Positions 44,578-52,998 of a DNA stretch of 64,000 bases are shown here, one piece after another (the stretch's first letter is position 1; the number at the start of each line of letters is the position of its first letter). The notes beneath the pieces are model-generated. The model was not told the origin of the DNA and ran no database searches. It saw only the letters and a list, made by a program, of their open reading frames with translations. The translations under genes were made by a program, and so were the position numbers. Origin of the DNA: Streptomyces sp. NBC_01267 (GTDB lineage Bacteria; Actinomycetota; Actinomycetes; Streptomycetales; Streptomycetaceae); NCBI RefSeq assembly GCF_036241575.1, contig NZ_CP108455.1:3344001-3408000 (forward strand), written 5' to 3'.

Positions 44578-45698
44578 ACTGGAAACCCCTTGCCGCAGTC
44601 CTGGCGGACAGCGTCACCCACGCCGGGTCACGCTGGCGGACACCTGTCGCGGCGCTCCCACGGCATCTTTTCGTTCCGAACTGGTGGGCGGGAGAGGATG
44701 GTTGGTCGTTACGCGCAGGGGCTGACACCGAGGAGGGGTGGCGGGCCGCCGCGTACACGGACACGTCACTCGTCACCCGCGTCGGAACCGCTCACGCGGA
44801 CCACGCGCAGCCCGGCGACCGGCCCGTGGGCCGACCGACTTCCTCAGCAACGCTCCCGTCGCTACTGGTGCGCATGTTCCAGCACGCCCGGTTCGGCGAC
44901 GACGACACTCTCCTGGATGTCGGCACCGGCTCGGGATACGGCACTGCCCTCGCCTGTATGCGCCTGGGAGAACGCCGGGTCAGCAGCATCGACGTGGACG
45001 CCTACCTCACCGAGGCAGCTGGGCAGCGTCTCGCCGAGGTTGGACTGCACCCCCGGCTGCACGCCCTGGACGCGAGCAGCGAACTGCCGGACGCCTACGA
45101 CCGGATCGTGGCCACCGTGGGCGTCCGGCCCGTACCCACGAGCTGGCTGACAGCGCTCAAGCCGGGCGGACGACTGGTGACGACCATCGCCGGTACGACG
45201 CTCATCGTCACTGCGGAGAAACAGGCCGATGGCACCGCCAGGGGGCGGGTCGAATGGGACCGGGCGGGTTTCATGGACGCCCGGCACAGTGCCGACTACC
45301 ACGCCCTGCCGGTTGGCCTCGGCGACGCAGCCCGCACGCAGGAAGGAGAGTTCGTCACCGCGGGCCGGTATCCGGTGGTGGATGTGGAACAGGCGTGGGA
45401 CCTGTCGTCGATGCTGGGGATCGAGGTGCCCGGTGTCGTCCACGGATACGAGGAAGACGGGGAGCGGTGTACGGCCTGGCTCGCTCACCCGGACGGTTCG
45501 TGGGCTCGTGCCACCAGCCGTGACGGCGGTACCCCGGTCATTCACCAGAGCGGTTCCCGCCACCTCTGGGACGTCCTCGACAAGATCCGCTCCTACTGGC
45601 TTCAGCACGGCGAGCTTCCTGCACGCGGTGCCCACGTCCTGATCACCCCCGACGGGCGGACACGGCTCGCCCGAGGGGCCTGGCGCGCCACCCTCTGA
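44574..45698 (+). CDS. PIMT-like methyltransferase with C-terminal extension
   Basis: A 374-aa protein. The first 230 residues follow protein-L-isoaspartate O-methyltransferase: PRHLFVPNWW, the SATLPSLLVRMFQ segment at the substrate pocket, SAM motif I LLDVGTGSGYGTAL (113-126), and LKPGGRLVTTIAG. About 140 extra residues (WDLSSMLGIEVPGVVHGYEE to TPDGRTRLARGAWRATL) are typical of the PIMT relatives found in RiPP gene clusters, which methylate Asp in a modified peptide and yield aspartimide. GTG start overlaps the radical SAM stop. Confidence 0.8.
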   Translation: MNWKPLAAVLADSVTHAGSRWRTPVAALPRHLFVPNWWAGEDGWSLRAGADTEEGWRAAAYTDTSLVTRVGTAHADHAQPGDRPVGRPTSSATLPSLLVRMFQHARFGDDDTLLDVGTGSGYGTALACMRLGERRVSSIDVDAYLTEAAGQRLAEVGLHPRLHALDASSELPDAYDRIVATVGVRPVPTSWLTALKPGGRLVTTIAGTTLIVTAEKQADGTARGRVEWDRAGFMDARHSADYHALPVGLGDAARTQEGEFVTAGRYPVVDVEQAWDLSSMLGIEVPGVVHGYEEDGERCTAWLAHPDGSWARATSRDGGTPVIHQSGSRHLWDVLDKIRSYWLQHGELPARGAHVLITPDGRTRLARGAWRATL

Positions 45699-45766
45699 TC
45701 AGAACGCGGCACCCTGCGGTCAGCGCGTCTCCCGTACGGCCTCTCCCGTACGGGAAGGCCGTCCGC

Positions 45767-46420
45767 TCACCCGTCGATCAACCGCTGGAGCGAAGGCCCG
45801 CAGAGCTCGGCCAGCCGTTCGGGCGTGGCCAGTTCACCGGCGCCGGGCCGGTGCAGGCTGAGCGCCGCACCGATGCCCAGCAGTTGGCCGGCGATCAGTT
45901 CCGCGCGCAGTTCGTGGTCCTCGCCGGTGAGGCGGGCGGCCAGCCGGGAGGTGACCTGCTCGCGGAAGCGCTCCTTGAGCAGGGAGCGCTCGTCACGGTT
46001 GCCGAGGGAGAACACGACGCGCAGCAGCGGGTCGGCCTGCTGGGCGCGCCGGCTCCGTACGAGAGTGAGCACCAGGTGGCGGCCCAGTTCGTCCAGGGGC
46101 GCGTCGAAGAGTGTGTCGGCCGCCGCCCCGAAGTCGGCGACCTTGTTGAACAGTTGCTCCTTCGTCCCGAACCGCTTGACGATCAGCGAGGCACTGACCC
46201 CGGCGTCGGCGGCGATCCCGCGCATGGTCACCTCGGCGTACGGGCGCTGGGTGAACGCCCGCCGGGCGGCGAACAGGATGGCGTCCCGGCCGCTCGGGCC
46301 CGTACCCGTACCTGTACCTGTACCTGTACCTGTACCCGCAGCGGTCGCCGTATCCGTACCGGCCCCAGCATCCGTACCCGTGTCCGCGCCCGTATCCGTA
46401 TCCGTACCGCCGACGGTCAT
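45767..46420 (-). CDS. TetR regulator with Thr-Gly repeat N-terminus
   Basis: A 217-aa TetR protein: HTH at about 62-90 (VTMRGIAADAGVSASLIVKRF, adjoining GTKEQLF) and a C-terminal domain of the TetR_C_17-like type (ADTLFDAPLDELGRHLVLTL, LLRVVFSL). The first 42 residues are an unusual low-complexity Thr/Gly/Asp/Ala string (TGTGTGTGTGTGTG), encoded by GGTACA-type hexamer repeats at about 46300-46340; length may vary by slippage. Its ATG overlaps the MFS stop (ATGA), so it is co-expressed with the exporter and probably represses it. Confidence 0.85.
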   Translation of the reverse strand: MTVGGTDTDTGADTGTDAGAGTDTATAAGTGTGTGTGTGTGPSGRDAILFAARRAFTQRPYAEVTMRGIAADAGVSASLIVKRFGTKEQLFNKVADFGAAADTLFDAPLDELGRHLVLTLVRSRRAQQADPLLRVVFSLGNRDERSLLKERFREQVTSRLAARLTGEDHELRAELIAGQLLGIGAALSLHRPGAGELATPERLAELCGPSLQRLIDG

Positions 46421-47913
46421 GCGTCCTCCCGAACAAGCACCTTCGTACCCCGCTCCCCGACGCTACCGGCCGCGGCGGACGTCTTGCCCGGAATGCACAG
46501 TGTGACGGCCAGCGCGGCGAGTGCGACGGCCCCCGCGATCAGGAAGACCAGCAGGTACGCGTGCAGGGTGGGCGCGGTGCGGCCTCCGACCTGTAAGGTG
46601 ACGTTGGCCAGGACGGCGGCGACCACGGCGGAGCAGAAGGCCTGTCCGACCGAGCGCATCAGGGTGTTGAGCCCGTTGGCCGCCCCGGTCTCGCTGACCG
46701 GGACCGCGCGCATCACCAGCGAGGGCAGCGCGGAGTACGCGAGGGCGGTGCCGGAGGCCACCACGGTGGCGCCCACGATGATCAGCCACAGGCTGTGGCT
46801 GGTGAAGAAGCGCACCAGATACCCCACGGCCAGGACGCCCGAGGCGAGCGCGAGGGTGAACTTCGGGCCGTACCTGGCGGAGAGCCGCGCGGAGACCGGC
46901 GACAGCGCCACCATGGAGAGCCCGCCGGGCAGCAGGCACAGCCCGCCGACCACGATCGAGGCGCCGAGGCCGTACCCGGTGTCCTTGGGTTCCTGCACCA
47001 TCTGGGCGGTGGACAGGGAGTTGGCGTAGAAGGCGAAGCCGATGAACAGCGCGGCCAGGTTGGCGAACAGCACCGCGGGCCGCGCCGAGACCCGCAGGTC
47101 GACCATGGGCGAGGAGACGCCCAGCTCGTAACGGCCCCAGACGAGCCCGATCACGACGGCGGCGACGAACAGCCCGATGACCCGGGCGGAACCCCAGCCC
47201 CACTCGCCGCCCTGGGTGGTGGCCAGCAGCAGACAGACCAGCGCCCCGCTCAGCCCGAGCGCTCCCAGCGCGTCGAACCGGCCACGCGTGCGCAGCGGGG
47301 ACTCCGGCACGAAGATCAGTACCAGCACGATGTCCAGCACGCCCAGCCCGGCCGAGGCCCAGAACATGGTGTGCCAGTTGTAGTGCTCGATGACGAACGC
47401 GGCGATGGGCAGCCCGACGGCCGCACCGATCCCCAGCGTCGAACTCATCAGCGCGACGGACGACAGCACCCGGGCGGGCGGCAGCTCGTCCCGCATGATG
47501 CTGATGCCCAGCGGTACGACGGCGAGCGCGGCCCCCTGGAGCGCGCGCCCGGCGATGAGCACCCCGATCTGGGAGCTGACCGCGCAGAGCACGGACCCGA
47601 CGACGAGCACCCCGAGCGCGGCGACGAGCACCCGCCGCTTCCCGTACATGTCCCCGACCCGCCCGAGCACCGGCGTACAGACGGCGCCGGTGAGCAGCGT
47701 GACGGTGACCAGCCAGCTGGCGGCGGCGGGGGTGGACCCGGTGAGCGCGGGCACGTGCGGCAGCAGCGGCACGACGAGCGTCTGCATGACGGCGACGACC
47801 ACACCGCAGAAGGCGAGAACGCCGACGAACATGCGGGGGTGGGCGGCTCTGCCGGGTTCGTCGGATCCCGCGAGCGCTGTCGGCTCTGCGGGTCCGGGTA
47901 TCGCTGGGGACAT
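46417..47913 (-). CDS. MFS drug exporter, DHA2-like (14 TM)
   Basis: A 498-aa transporter with about 14 helices. Typical motifs are GRVGDMYGKRRVLV (motif A), LIAGRALQGAALAVVPLGIS (motif B-like) and STLGIGAAVGLPIAAFVI (motif C, marker of antiporter exporters). It probably expels a drug or antibiotic using the proton gradient. The ATG at 47913 is placed after the 48-bp inverted repeat (47960-48007), which is likely its operator. The gene is coupled to the TetR gene downstream. Confidence 0.88.
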   Translation of the reverse strand: MSPAIPGPAEPTALAGSDEPGRAAHPRMFVGVLAFCGVVVAVMQTLVVPLLPHVPALTGSTPAAASWLVTVTLLTGAVCTPVLGRVGDMYGKRRVLVAALGVLVVGSVLCAVSSQIGVLIAGRALQGAALAVVPLGISIMRDELPPARVLSSVALMSSTLGIGAAVGLPIAAFVIEHYNWHTMFWASAGLGVLDIVLVLIFVPESPLRTRGRFDALGALGLSGALVCLLLATTQGGEWGWGSARVIGLFVAAVVIGLVWGRYELGVSSPMVDLRVSARPAVLFANLAALFIGFAFYANSLSTAQMVQEPKDTGYGLGASIVVGGLCLLPGGLSMVALSPVSARLSARYGPKFTLALASGVLAVGYLVRFFTSHSLWLIIVGATVVASGTALAYSALPSLVMRAVPVSETGAANGLNTLMRSVGQAFCSAVVAAVLANVTLQVGGRTAPTLHAYLLVFLIAGAVALAALAVTLCIPGKTSAAAGSVGERGTKVLVREDA

Positions 47914-47959
47914 GGCTCTCCGTCGGGCTTGCGGCTGGCGTGGGAGCTGCGCACCGCGA

Positions 47960-48007
47960 CTGGGGTGCACAGACGTTCACCCCAGGGTAAACGCTTGTGC
48001 ACCCCAG
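47960..48007. promoter_or_regulatory. 48-bp inverted repeat, likely TetR operator
   Basis: Two contiguous 24-bp arms (47960-47983 and 47984-48007) are reverse complements at 20 of 24 positions; the outer 12 bases (CTGGGGTGCACA) match perfectly. The centre CGTTCACCC/GGGTAAACG forms a second palindrome at 8 of 9. The site is 46 bp upstream of the MFS start, so it could hold two TetR dimers. Confidence 0.75.
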
Positions 48008-48074
48008 GAGCGCACAGGGATACGCGGGGAAGCGGGGAAGCGGCACCATGACACCCATTGGGTATTGTCGAATC

Positions 48075-49214
48075 ATGCTCTACGAGACTCCTGCACTCAC
48101 GCCTCAGGACCGCGACGTCCTCGCGCATGTCGACGCGATGCGGGAGAGCCTCCGGCACCAGGTACAGCGCACGCCGACCAAGTGGACGGCCGACCTGCGC
48201 AAGACCCTCACCGCGCAGGCCATTGCCGGATCGAACAGCATCGAGGGCTACACGGTCGACTCCGTCGATGTCGAAGACCTGCTGGACGGCGAACAGGAAG
48301 TCGCCGTCTCCGCGGAGAACCGGGCGGAGACGCTCGCCTACCAGCACGCCATGACCTACGTGCAGTCATTGCACGACACCCCCGACTTCCGCTACGAGAA
48401 GTCGCTGCTCAACAGCTTGCACTGGATGCTCCAGGGCCATCACCATCCGGGCATGACCGCGGGCCGGTGGCGCAAGGGCGGAGTCTGGATCAACGAACCC
48501 GGCCAGCCGGCACAGGCGGCGTACGTCGCCCCGGACGCCGACGAACTCCCGTCGCTGACACATGAGTTGATCACGTGGCTCAACGAGGGCGACCTGGAAG
48601 CCCACACCCTGGTCCGGGCCGCGATGGCCCATCTGAACCTGGCCAAGATCCACCCGTGGTCCGACGGCAACGGCCGGATGTCACGCTCCCTGCAGACCCT
48701 GGTCATCGCACGCGGCGGGGTCCTGGCCCCGGAGTTCTCCTCGATCGAGTCCTGGCTGGGCGCGCCGGGCAACACCTGGGAGTACTACAAAGTTCTCAAG
48801 CAGGTGGGAGGCCGCGAGTGGTCCCCTGGGCGCGACACCGCCCTCTGGATCCGGTTCAACCTGCTCGCGTACCACCAGCAGACCCAGACGGTGCAGCACC
48901 GCATCGACCGGTCCACCCGCTGCTGGATCCAGCTCGCCGAATTCGGGGAACACAACGGCGTCGACGAACGCCAGGTCACGGCGCTGCACGACGCCGCTCT
49001 GGCTGGACGCGTCCGCCGGGCCCGCTATCAGCGCGCGGAGAATCTCAGCAATCAGCAGTCCGTCCGGGACATCCGCGCGCTCGTGGAGGCCGAATTGCTC
49101 CTGCCGGTGGGGAACACGAAGGCCCGGTACTACGTCCCGGGCCCACGCTTCCCGGCGCCCGTGCTGGAGGAGTTGCGACAGCCGATGTGGCTCGATGACC
49201 CGTACGACGACTGA
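48075..49214 (+). CDS. Fic-domain protein (AMP-transferase type) with inhibitory motif
   Basis: A 379-aa protein. The catalytic Fic motif is complete: HPWSDGNGRMSR (193-204). An inhibitory helix with (S/T)xxxE(G/N) is at SNSIEG (53-58), so it is a class II self-inhibited Fic. The C-terminal 100 residues form a winged-helix (VTALHDAALAGRVRRARYQR). It would transfer AMP, or another nucleotide part, to a target hydroxyl. The ATG at 48075 is chosen; an in-frame ATG at 48048 would add nine residues. It is divergent from the MFS gene. Confidence 0.85.
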   Translation: MLYETPALTPQDRDVLAHVDAMRESLRHQVQRTPTKWTADLRKTLTAQAIAGSNSIEGYTVDSVDVEDLLDGEQEVAVSAENRAETLAYQHAMTYVQSLHDTPDFRYEKSLLNSLHWMLQGHHHPGMTAGRWRKGGVWINEPGQPAQAAYVAPDADELPSLTHELITWLNEGDLEAHTLVRAAMAHLNLAKIHPWSDGNGRMSRSLQTLVIARGGVLAPEFSSIESWLGAPGNTWEYYKVLKQVGGREWSPGRDTALWIRFNLLAYHQQTQTVQHRIDRSTRCWIQLAEFGEHNGVDERQVTALHDAALAGRVRRARYQRAENLSNQQSVRDIRALVEAELLLPVGNTKARYYVPGPRFPAPVLEELRQPMWLDDPYDD

Positions 49215-49502
49215 CCGGCGAACCGGGCTTCGAGTCGGCCGGAGCCCCGACCGGCTCCCCCGCCTGCTTCGGCCGTACCGGCCCGGCGCACAGCGGGACC
49301 TCCCTGACGCGCAGCGCCGCGGCAAAAGCAGCAGCGCCCAGCACCGCTCCCGTCAGCCCCGGCCTGCGCGGCCCTGGCCTGCTTCGCCCTCGAAGCACCG
49401 AGCCTGGCCCGGGGCCGGTCCGATGCCCAACAGGCCGTGCGGGCCGCCTTCGACCTCCTCGAACACGGCTGGCAGGCGACCGACCGCACGGGCCGGTGGC
49501 GG
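49215..49502. other. interval with possible coding remnant
   Basis: No intact gene. From about 49368 one plus-strand frame reads protein-like text (ALACFALEAPSLARG, AVRAAFDLLEHGWQATDR) without a start codon or ribosome-binding site, and it stops inside the GNAT gene. It may be a worn-out 3' end of a gene; family not recognised. Confidence 0.3.
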
Positions 49503-50063
49503 TTACAGCGGGTACGGGGACGACGACCCGGTCGGCGATGCAGGCAGTGACACGGGCAACGACGACTGCCACCGCACCTCCCCGTCCTGCCACTCCCCCG
49601 TCGGCCGGAGACCGACCGCCCCGGCCACAGCGGCGGACGCCGCGTGGTCCGGGTGGATGTGCGCGATCACGTCCCGCACACCGGGTACCGACCCGAGGTG
49701 CGCGACCAGCCCCGCCGCGGCCTCCTTGGCGATGCCACGGCCCTGCCACGGTGTCCCCACCACCCAGGCGATCTCCGCGACCGGCGGCTCGACCGTCGCC
49801 TGCACGGTCCCGGCCAGGCACCCTTCCGTACGCAGCCGGATCACCCAGTTCCACCAGGTCACCGCAGGGTCGGGGGAACCGGCGACCTGCCGTACGTACC
49901 GGGCGCGCAGCTCGTCCACGGTCGCCGGGTCGCCGCCGATGAACGCGTGGAGGGCGGGGTCGGCGAGCACCTCGGCCATCTCCCCGGCGTACGCCACGCG
50001 CAGCGGCAGCAGATCGAGGCGTTCGGTGGAAAAGGCCGCGGGCTCGGCCGCCAGGACAGTCAT
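49503..50063 (-). CDS. GNAT-family N-acetyltransferase (RimJ/RimL-like)
   Basis: A 186-aa protein with the acetyl-CoA fold. STERLDLLPLRVAYAGEM is the usual N-terminal strand-helix of the RimJ/RimL group, EIAWVVGTPWQGRGIAKEAA contains the acetyl-CoA-binding QGRGIA (motif A), and DVIAHIHPDHAASAAVAGAVG is motif B. It probably acetylates a small amine or protein N-terminus; target unknown. The end (PASPTGSSSPYPL) is disordered. Monocistronic. Confidence 0.85.
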   Translation of the reverse strand: MTVLAAEPAAFSTERLDLLPLRVAYAGEMAEVLADPALHAFIGGDPATVDELRARYVRQVAGSPDPAVTWWNWVIRLRTEGCLAGTVQATVEPPVAEIAWVVGTPWQGRGIAKEAAAGLVAHLGSVPGVRDVIAHIHPDHAASAAVAGAVGLRPTGEWQDGEVRWQSSLPVSLPASPTGSSSPYPL

Positions 50064-50099
50064 GCCGCGAGATTACGCAACGGGTGGGCGACCCCGGAC

Positions 50100-50240
50100 A
50101 GCCACCCGGCCCTGATACGGGTACGGGTACGGATATCGGGCCTGATACGGGCACAGGTACAAGTTCGGCCTGATGCGAGTACGGGTGCGGGCCCCGGCCT
50201 GACACGGGTGCGGGCCCGGCCCAGGTACAGATCCAGCCGC
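50100..50240. repeat. degenerate GCCTGATACGGGTACGGG repeats
   Basis: Imperfect units built on CCTGATACGGG and GGGTACGGG/GGGTGCGGG fill most of the 295-bp gap between the GNAT gene and the P450. No gene or clear promoter motif was seen within the repeats; the P450 promoter should lie in the non-repeated 50250-50350 part. Confidence 0.65.
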
Positions 50241-50358
50241 CCGACCTGAGTACGAATCAACCTAGTTGGCCGAACATGGCGTAGCAGCATTAGGTGCCGG
50301 AGGCATCTAGTGGAGGGGACCGGTAGGACACCCTCCACATCTGTTTGTGAGGCCCGCC

Positions 50359-51558
50359 ATGGCAGACACCGAGACCGCCGTCTCGTTCCCGCAGGACCGT
50401 ACCTGTCCCTACCACCCGCCGACCGGATACCGGCTCCCGGACGACGGGCAACAGCCGCTGACGGCCGCCACCCTCTTCGACGGCCGCCGGGTGTGGCTGG
50501 TCACCGGGCACGCCGAGGCGCGTGCGCTGCTGGTCGACCGGCGGCTGTCGTCCGACCGGGAGAACCCGGCGTTCCCCCGGATCACCGAGCGGGTGGCCAG
50601 GAGCTCCGATCAACGGGTCGCGCTGATCGGCATGGACGACCCCGAGCACCACACCCAGCGCCGGATGCTCATCCCGAGCTTCAGCGTCAAGCGGACCGCC
50701 GCACTGCGGCCCCAGATCCAGGAGACCGTCGACCGGCTGCTGGACGCGATGATCGAGCGGGGGCCGTCCGCCGATCTGGTCAGCGCCTTCGCCCTGCCGG
50801 TTCCCTCGATGGTGATCTGCGCGCTGCTCGGCGTCCCGTACGCCGACCACGAGTTCTTCGAGGCCCAGTCCCGCAAACTGCTGCGCGGCCCCGGGGTCAC
50901 CGAGGTGGAGGCCGCCCGGGACGCGCTCAACGACTACTTCCGGTCGCTGATCGAGCGCAAACGCACCGACCGGGGCGAAGGGCTGCTCGACGAACTGATA
51001 GCCCAGCGGCTCGAAACCGGTGCCGTCGACCGCGAGGAACTCGTCCAGATGGCCGTGATCCTGCTCGTCGCCGGGCACGAGACGACCGCGAACATGATCT
51101 CGCTGGGTACCTTCACCCTCCTCCAACACCCGGACCAGCTCGCCCTGTTGCGTTCCTCCGACACCCTGATGCCGACCGCCGTGGAGGAGCTGCTGCGCTT
51201 CCTGTCCATCGCCGACGGCATGGCGCGGCTGGCGACGGAGGACATCGAGGTGGGCGGGGAAACGATCCGGGCCGGTGACGGGGTGGTCCTCTCCACCTCG
51301 GTGATCAACCGCGACGGTTCCACCTACCCGTCACCGGACGAACTGGACCTGTCCCGGGAGGCCCGGCACCACGTCGCCTTCGGATTCGGCGTCCACCAGT
51401 GCCTCGGCCAGAACCTCGCGCGGGCCGAGATCGAGATCGCGCTGCGCACCCTCTTCCACCGGCTGCCGGAGCTGCGGCTGGCGGCCCCGGCCGACGAGAT
51501 CCCGTTCAAGCCGGGCGACACGCTCCAGGGCATGCTCGAACTGCCCGTGACGTGGTGA
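50359..51558 (+). CDS. cytochrome P450, CYP105-like
   Basis: A 399-aa P450 with complete signatures: I helix LLVAGHETTANM, K helix EELLRF (ExxR), and heme loop FGFGVHQCLGQNLARAE. SFPQDRTCPYHPPTGY at the N-terminus and the order P450 then 3Fe-4S ferredoxin are typical of CYP105 hydroxylases of Streptomyces, which act on xenobiotics or macrolides. ATG 50359 follows GTGAGG; an in-frame GTG at 50347 would add four residues. A pyrimidine-rich 130-bp spacer separates it from the ferredoxin gene. Confidence 0.9.
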   Translation: MADTETAVSFPQDRTCPYHPPTGYRLPDDGQQPLTAATLFDGRRVWLVTGHAEARALLVDRRLSSDRENPAFPRITERVARSSDQRVALIGMDDPEHHTQRRMLIPSFSVKRTAALRPQIQETVDRLLDAMIERGPSADLVSAFALPVPSMVICALLGVPYADHEFFEAQSRKLLRGPGVTEVEAARDALNDYFRSLIERKRTDRGEGLLDELIAQRLETGAVDREELVQMAVILLVAGHETTANMISLGTFTLLQHPDQLALLRSSDTLMPTAVEELLRFLSIADGMARLATEDIEVGGETIRAGDGVVLSTSVINRDGSTYPSPDELDLSREARHHVAFGFGVHQCLGQNLARAEIEIALRTLFHRLPELRLAAPADEIPFKPGDTLQGMLELPVTW

Positions 51559-51694
51559 CTCCGCCGACCCGGCCATCCCTACTTCCCCGGTCGCCCCTGC
51601 TGCCCCTGCTGCCCCGCCAGTCCCCACTTCCCCCACTTCCCCGACTTCCCCATTCAACTCGAATGATCCAACTCCCCGTCGAGAGGCGCCTGTT

Positions 51695-51886
51695 GTGACA
51701 GAAATCAATATCGACACAGATGTGTGCATCGGCGCCGGTCAGTGCGCGCTGACAGCGCCGAAGGTCTTCACCCAGGACGACGACGGCTTCAGCGAACTCC
51801 TGCCGGGCAACGAGGACGGCACCGCCGACCCGATGGTCAAGGAGGCCGCCCGCGCCTGTCCGGTGCAGGCCATCACCGTGACGTAG
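51695..51886 (+). CDS. 3Fe-4S ferredoxin (P450 partner)
   Basis: A 63-aa ferredoxin: INIDTDVCIGAGQCALTAP supplies two cluster Cys (C11 and C17) and AARACPVQAITV the third, the CxxxxxC...CP pattern of Streptomyces 3Fe-4S ferredoxins. Acidic, cytosolic. It donates electrons to the P450 directly upstream. GTG start. Confidence 0.92.
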   Translation: MTEINIDTDVCIGAGQCALTAPKVFTQDDDGFSELLPGNEDGTADPMVKEAARACPVQAITVT

Positions 51887-51928
51887 GACATGACGCGGGC
51901 CGGGGCGCAGGCGGCGCAGGAAGGGTGC

Positions 51929-51958
51929 GGTGGTCCTGTCGCTGGGGACAGGACCACC
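51929..51958 (+). terminator. terminator after the ferredoxin
   Basis: GGTGGTCCTGTC and GACAGGACCACC form a perfect 12-bp stem with a 6-nt loop, 42 bp after the ferredoxin stop. Confidence 0.8.
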
Positions 51959-52116
51959 GGCGGCAGGGCCGCCGACGGGACCACCGATGGGACCATCGGC
52001 CAGGCCACCGACGAGAGCTCCGTCCGGGTCACCGAAACCGAAGGGCCTGGGGCCTTTACCATGGGCAGCCCGGAGCAACCGGTCCCGCGCGCCCACACCC
52101 CGGAGGCCCCGTCCCC

Positions 52117-52953
52117 GTGCCCCAGCCCCCGTCCCCGCCCCGACAACTCACCCTGCAGGGCGACTGCGCGAACTGCTTCGGGCTGTGCTGCGTAGCGCTC
52201 CCCTTCGCCGCGTCCGCCGACTTCGCGGCCGACAAGCGCGCCGGCCGGCCCTGTACCCATCTCCGGACCGACTTCCGCTGCGGGATCCACACCCGGCTGC
52301 GCGACCAGGGCTTCCCGGGCTGCACGGTGTACGACTGCTTCGGCGCGGGCCAGCAGGTCTCGCAGGTCACCTTCGGCGGCCAGGACTGGCGGCAGGCCCC
52401 GGAGACCGCCCAGCAGATGTTCGACACGTTCCCCGTCGTCCGCCAACTCCACGAACTGCTCTGGTACTTGACCGAGGCGCTGACCCTGGACCCGGCCCGC
52501 CCCCTCCACCCGGAGCTCCGCCGCCTCCTCGACGCCACCGAAGCCCTCACCCACGGCACACCCGAGGCACTCGCGGACCTGGACGTGGCGGCGCACCGCG
52601 CGGAGGTCAACGTGCTCCTCCTGCGCACCAGCGAACTCGTACGCGCCGGAGCCGGACCCACCGGCCGCAAGAAGAAGAATCGCAGGGGCGCCGACCTGAT
52701 GGGCGCCCGGCTCCGGGGCGCGGACCTCAGGGGCGCCGACCTCCGCGGGGCCTGTCTGATAGCCGCGGACCTCACCGGCGCGGACCTGCGCACCGCCGAC
52801 TTCATCGGAGCGGACCTCCGCGACACGGACCTCACCGGCGCGGACCTCACCGGCTGCTTCTTCCTCACCCAGCCCCAGCTGAACGCGGCACGGGGCGACG
52901 CGACGACGAAACTGCCTCCGTCGCTGGTCAGGCCGGCGCACTGGACGCCGTAG
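52117..52953 (+). CDS. Cys-cluster plus pentapeptide-repeat protein
   Basis: A 278-aa protein. The N-terminal region has a Cys cluster (DCANCFGLCC, then CTHLRTDFRCGIH and GFPGCTVYDCFG) like metal-binding YkgJ-type domains. A helical middle follows (VRQLHELLWYLTEALTLD), and the C-terminal 70 residues are about ten pentapeptide repeats of the A(D/N)LxG type (GADLRGADLRGACLIAADLT), forming a right-handed beta helix. The GTG at 52117 has GGAGG 10 nt upstream. Function is unknown; DNA mimicry is typical only of longer pentapeptide proteins. Confidence 0.75.
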   Translation: MPQPPSPPRQLTLQGDCANCFGLCCVALPFAASADFAADKRAGRPCTHLRTDFRCGIHTRLRDQGFPGCTVYDCFGAGQQVSQVTFGGQDWRQAPETAQQMFDTFPVVRQLHELLWYLTEALTLDPARPLHPELRRLLDATEALTHGTPEALADLDVAAHRAEVNVLLLRTSELVRAGAGPTGRKKKNRRGADLMGARLRGADLRGADLRGACLIAADLTGADLRTADFIGADLRDTDLTGADLTGCFFLTQPQLNAARGDATTKLPPSLVRPAHWTP

Positions 52954-52998
52954 GACGTACTTACCTGACCGGGGGCCGCGGAAACGAACCCGCGTCCT

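Noticed and set aside
40325..45698. Assignment of the locus to FxLD lanthipeptides or Fxs triceptides
   Set aside because: No LanB/LanC-type synthetase, no FxLD or FxSxx precursor and no Fxs partner genes are visible, although PIMT-like and radical SAM enzymes occur in those systems.
49368..49510. Protein-like text after the Fic gene as a separate gene
   Set aside because: There is no start codon or ribosome-binding site, and it terminates inside the GNAT gene; kept only as a possible remnant.
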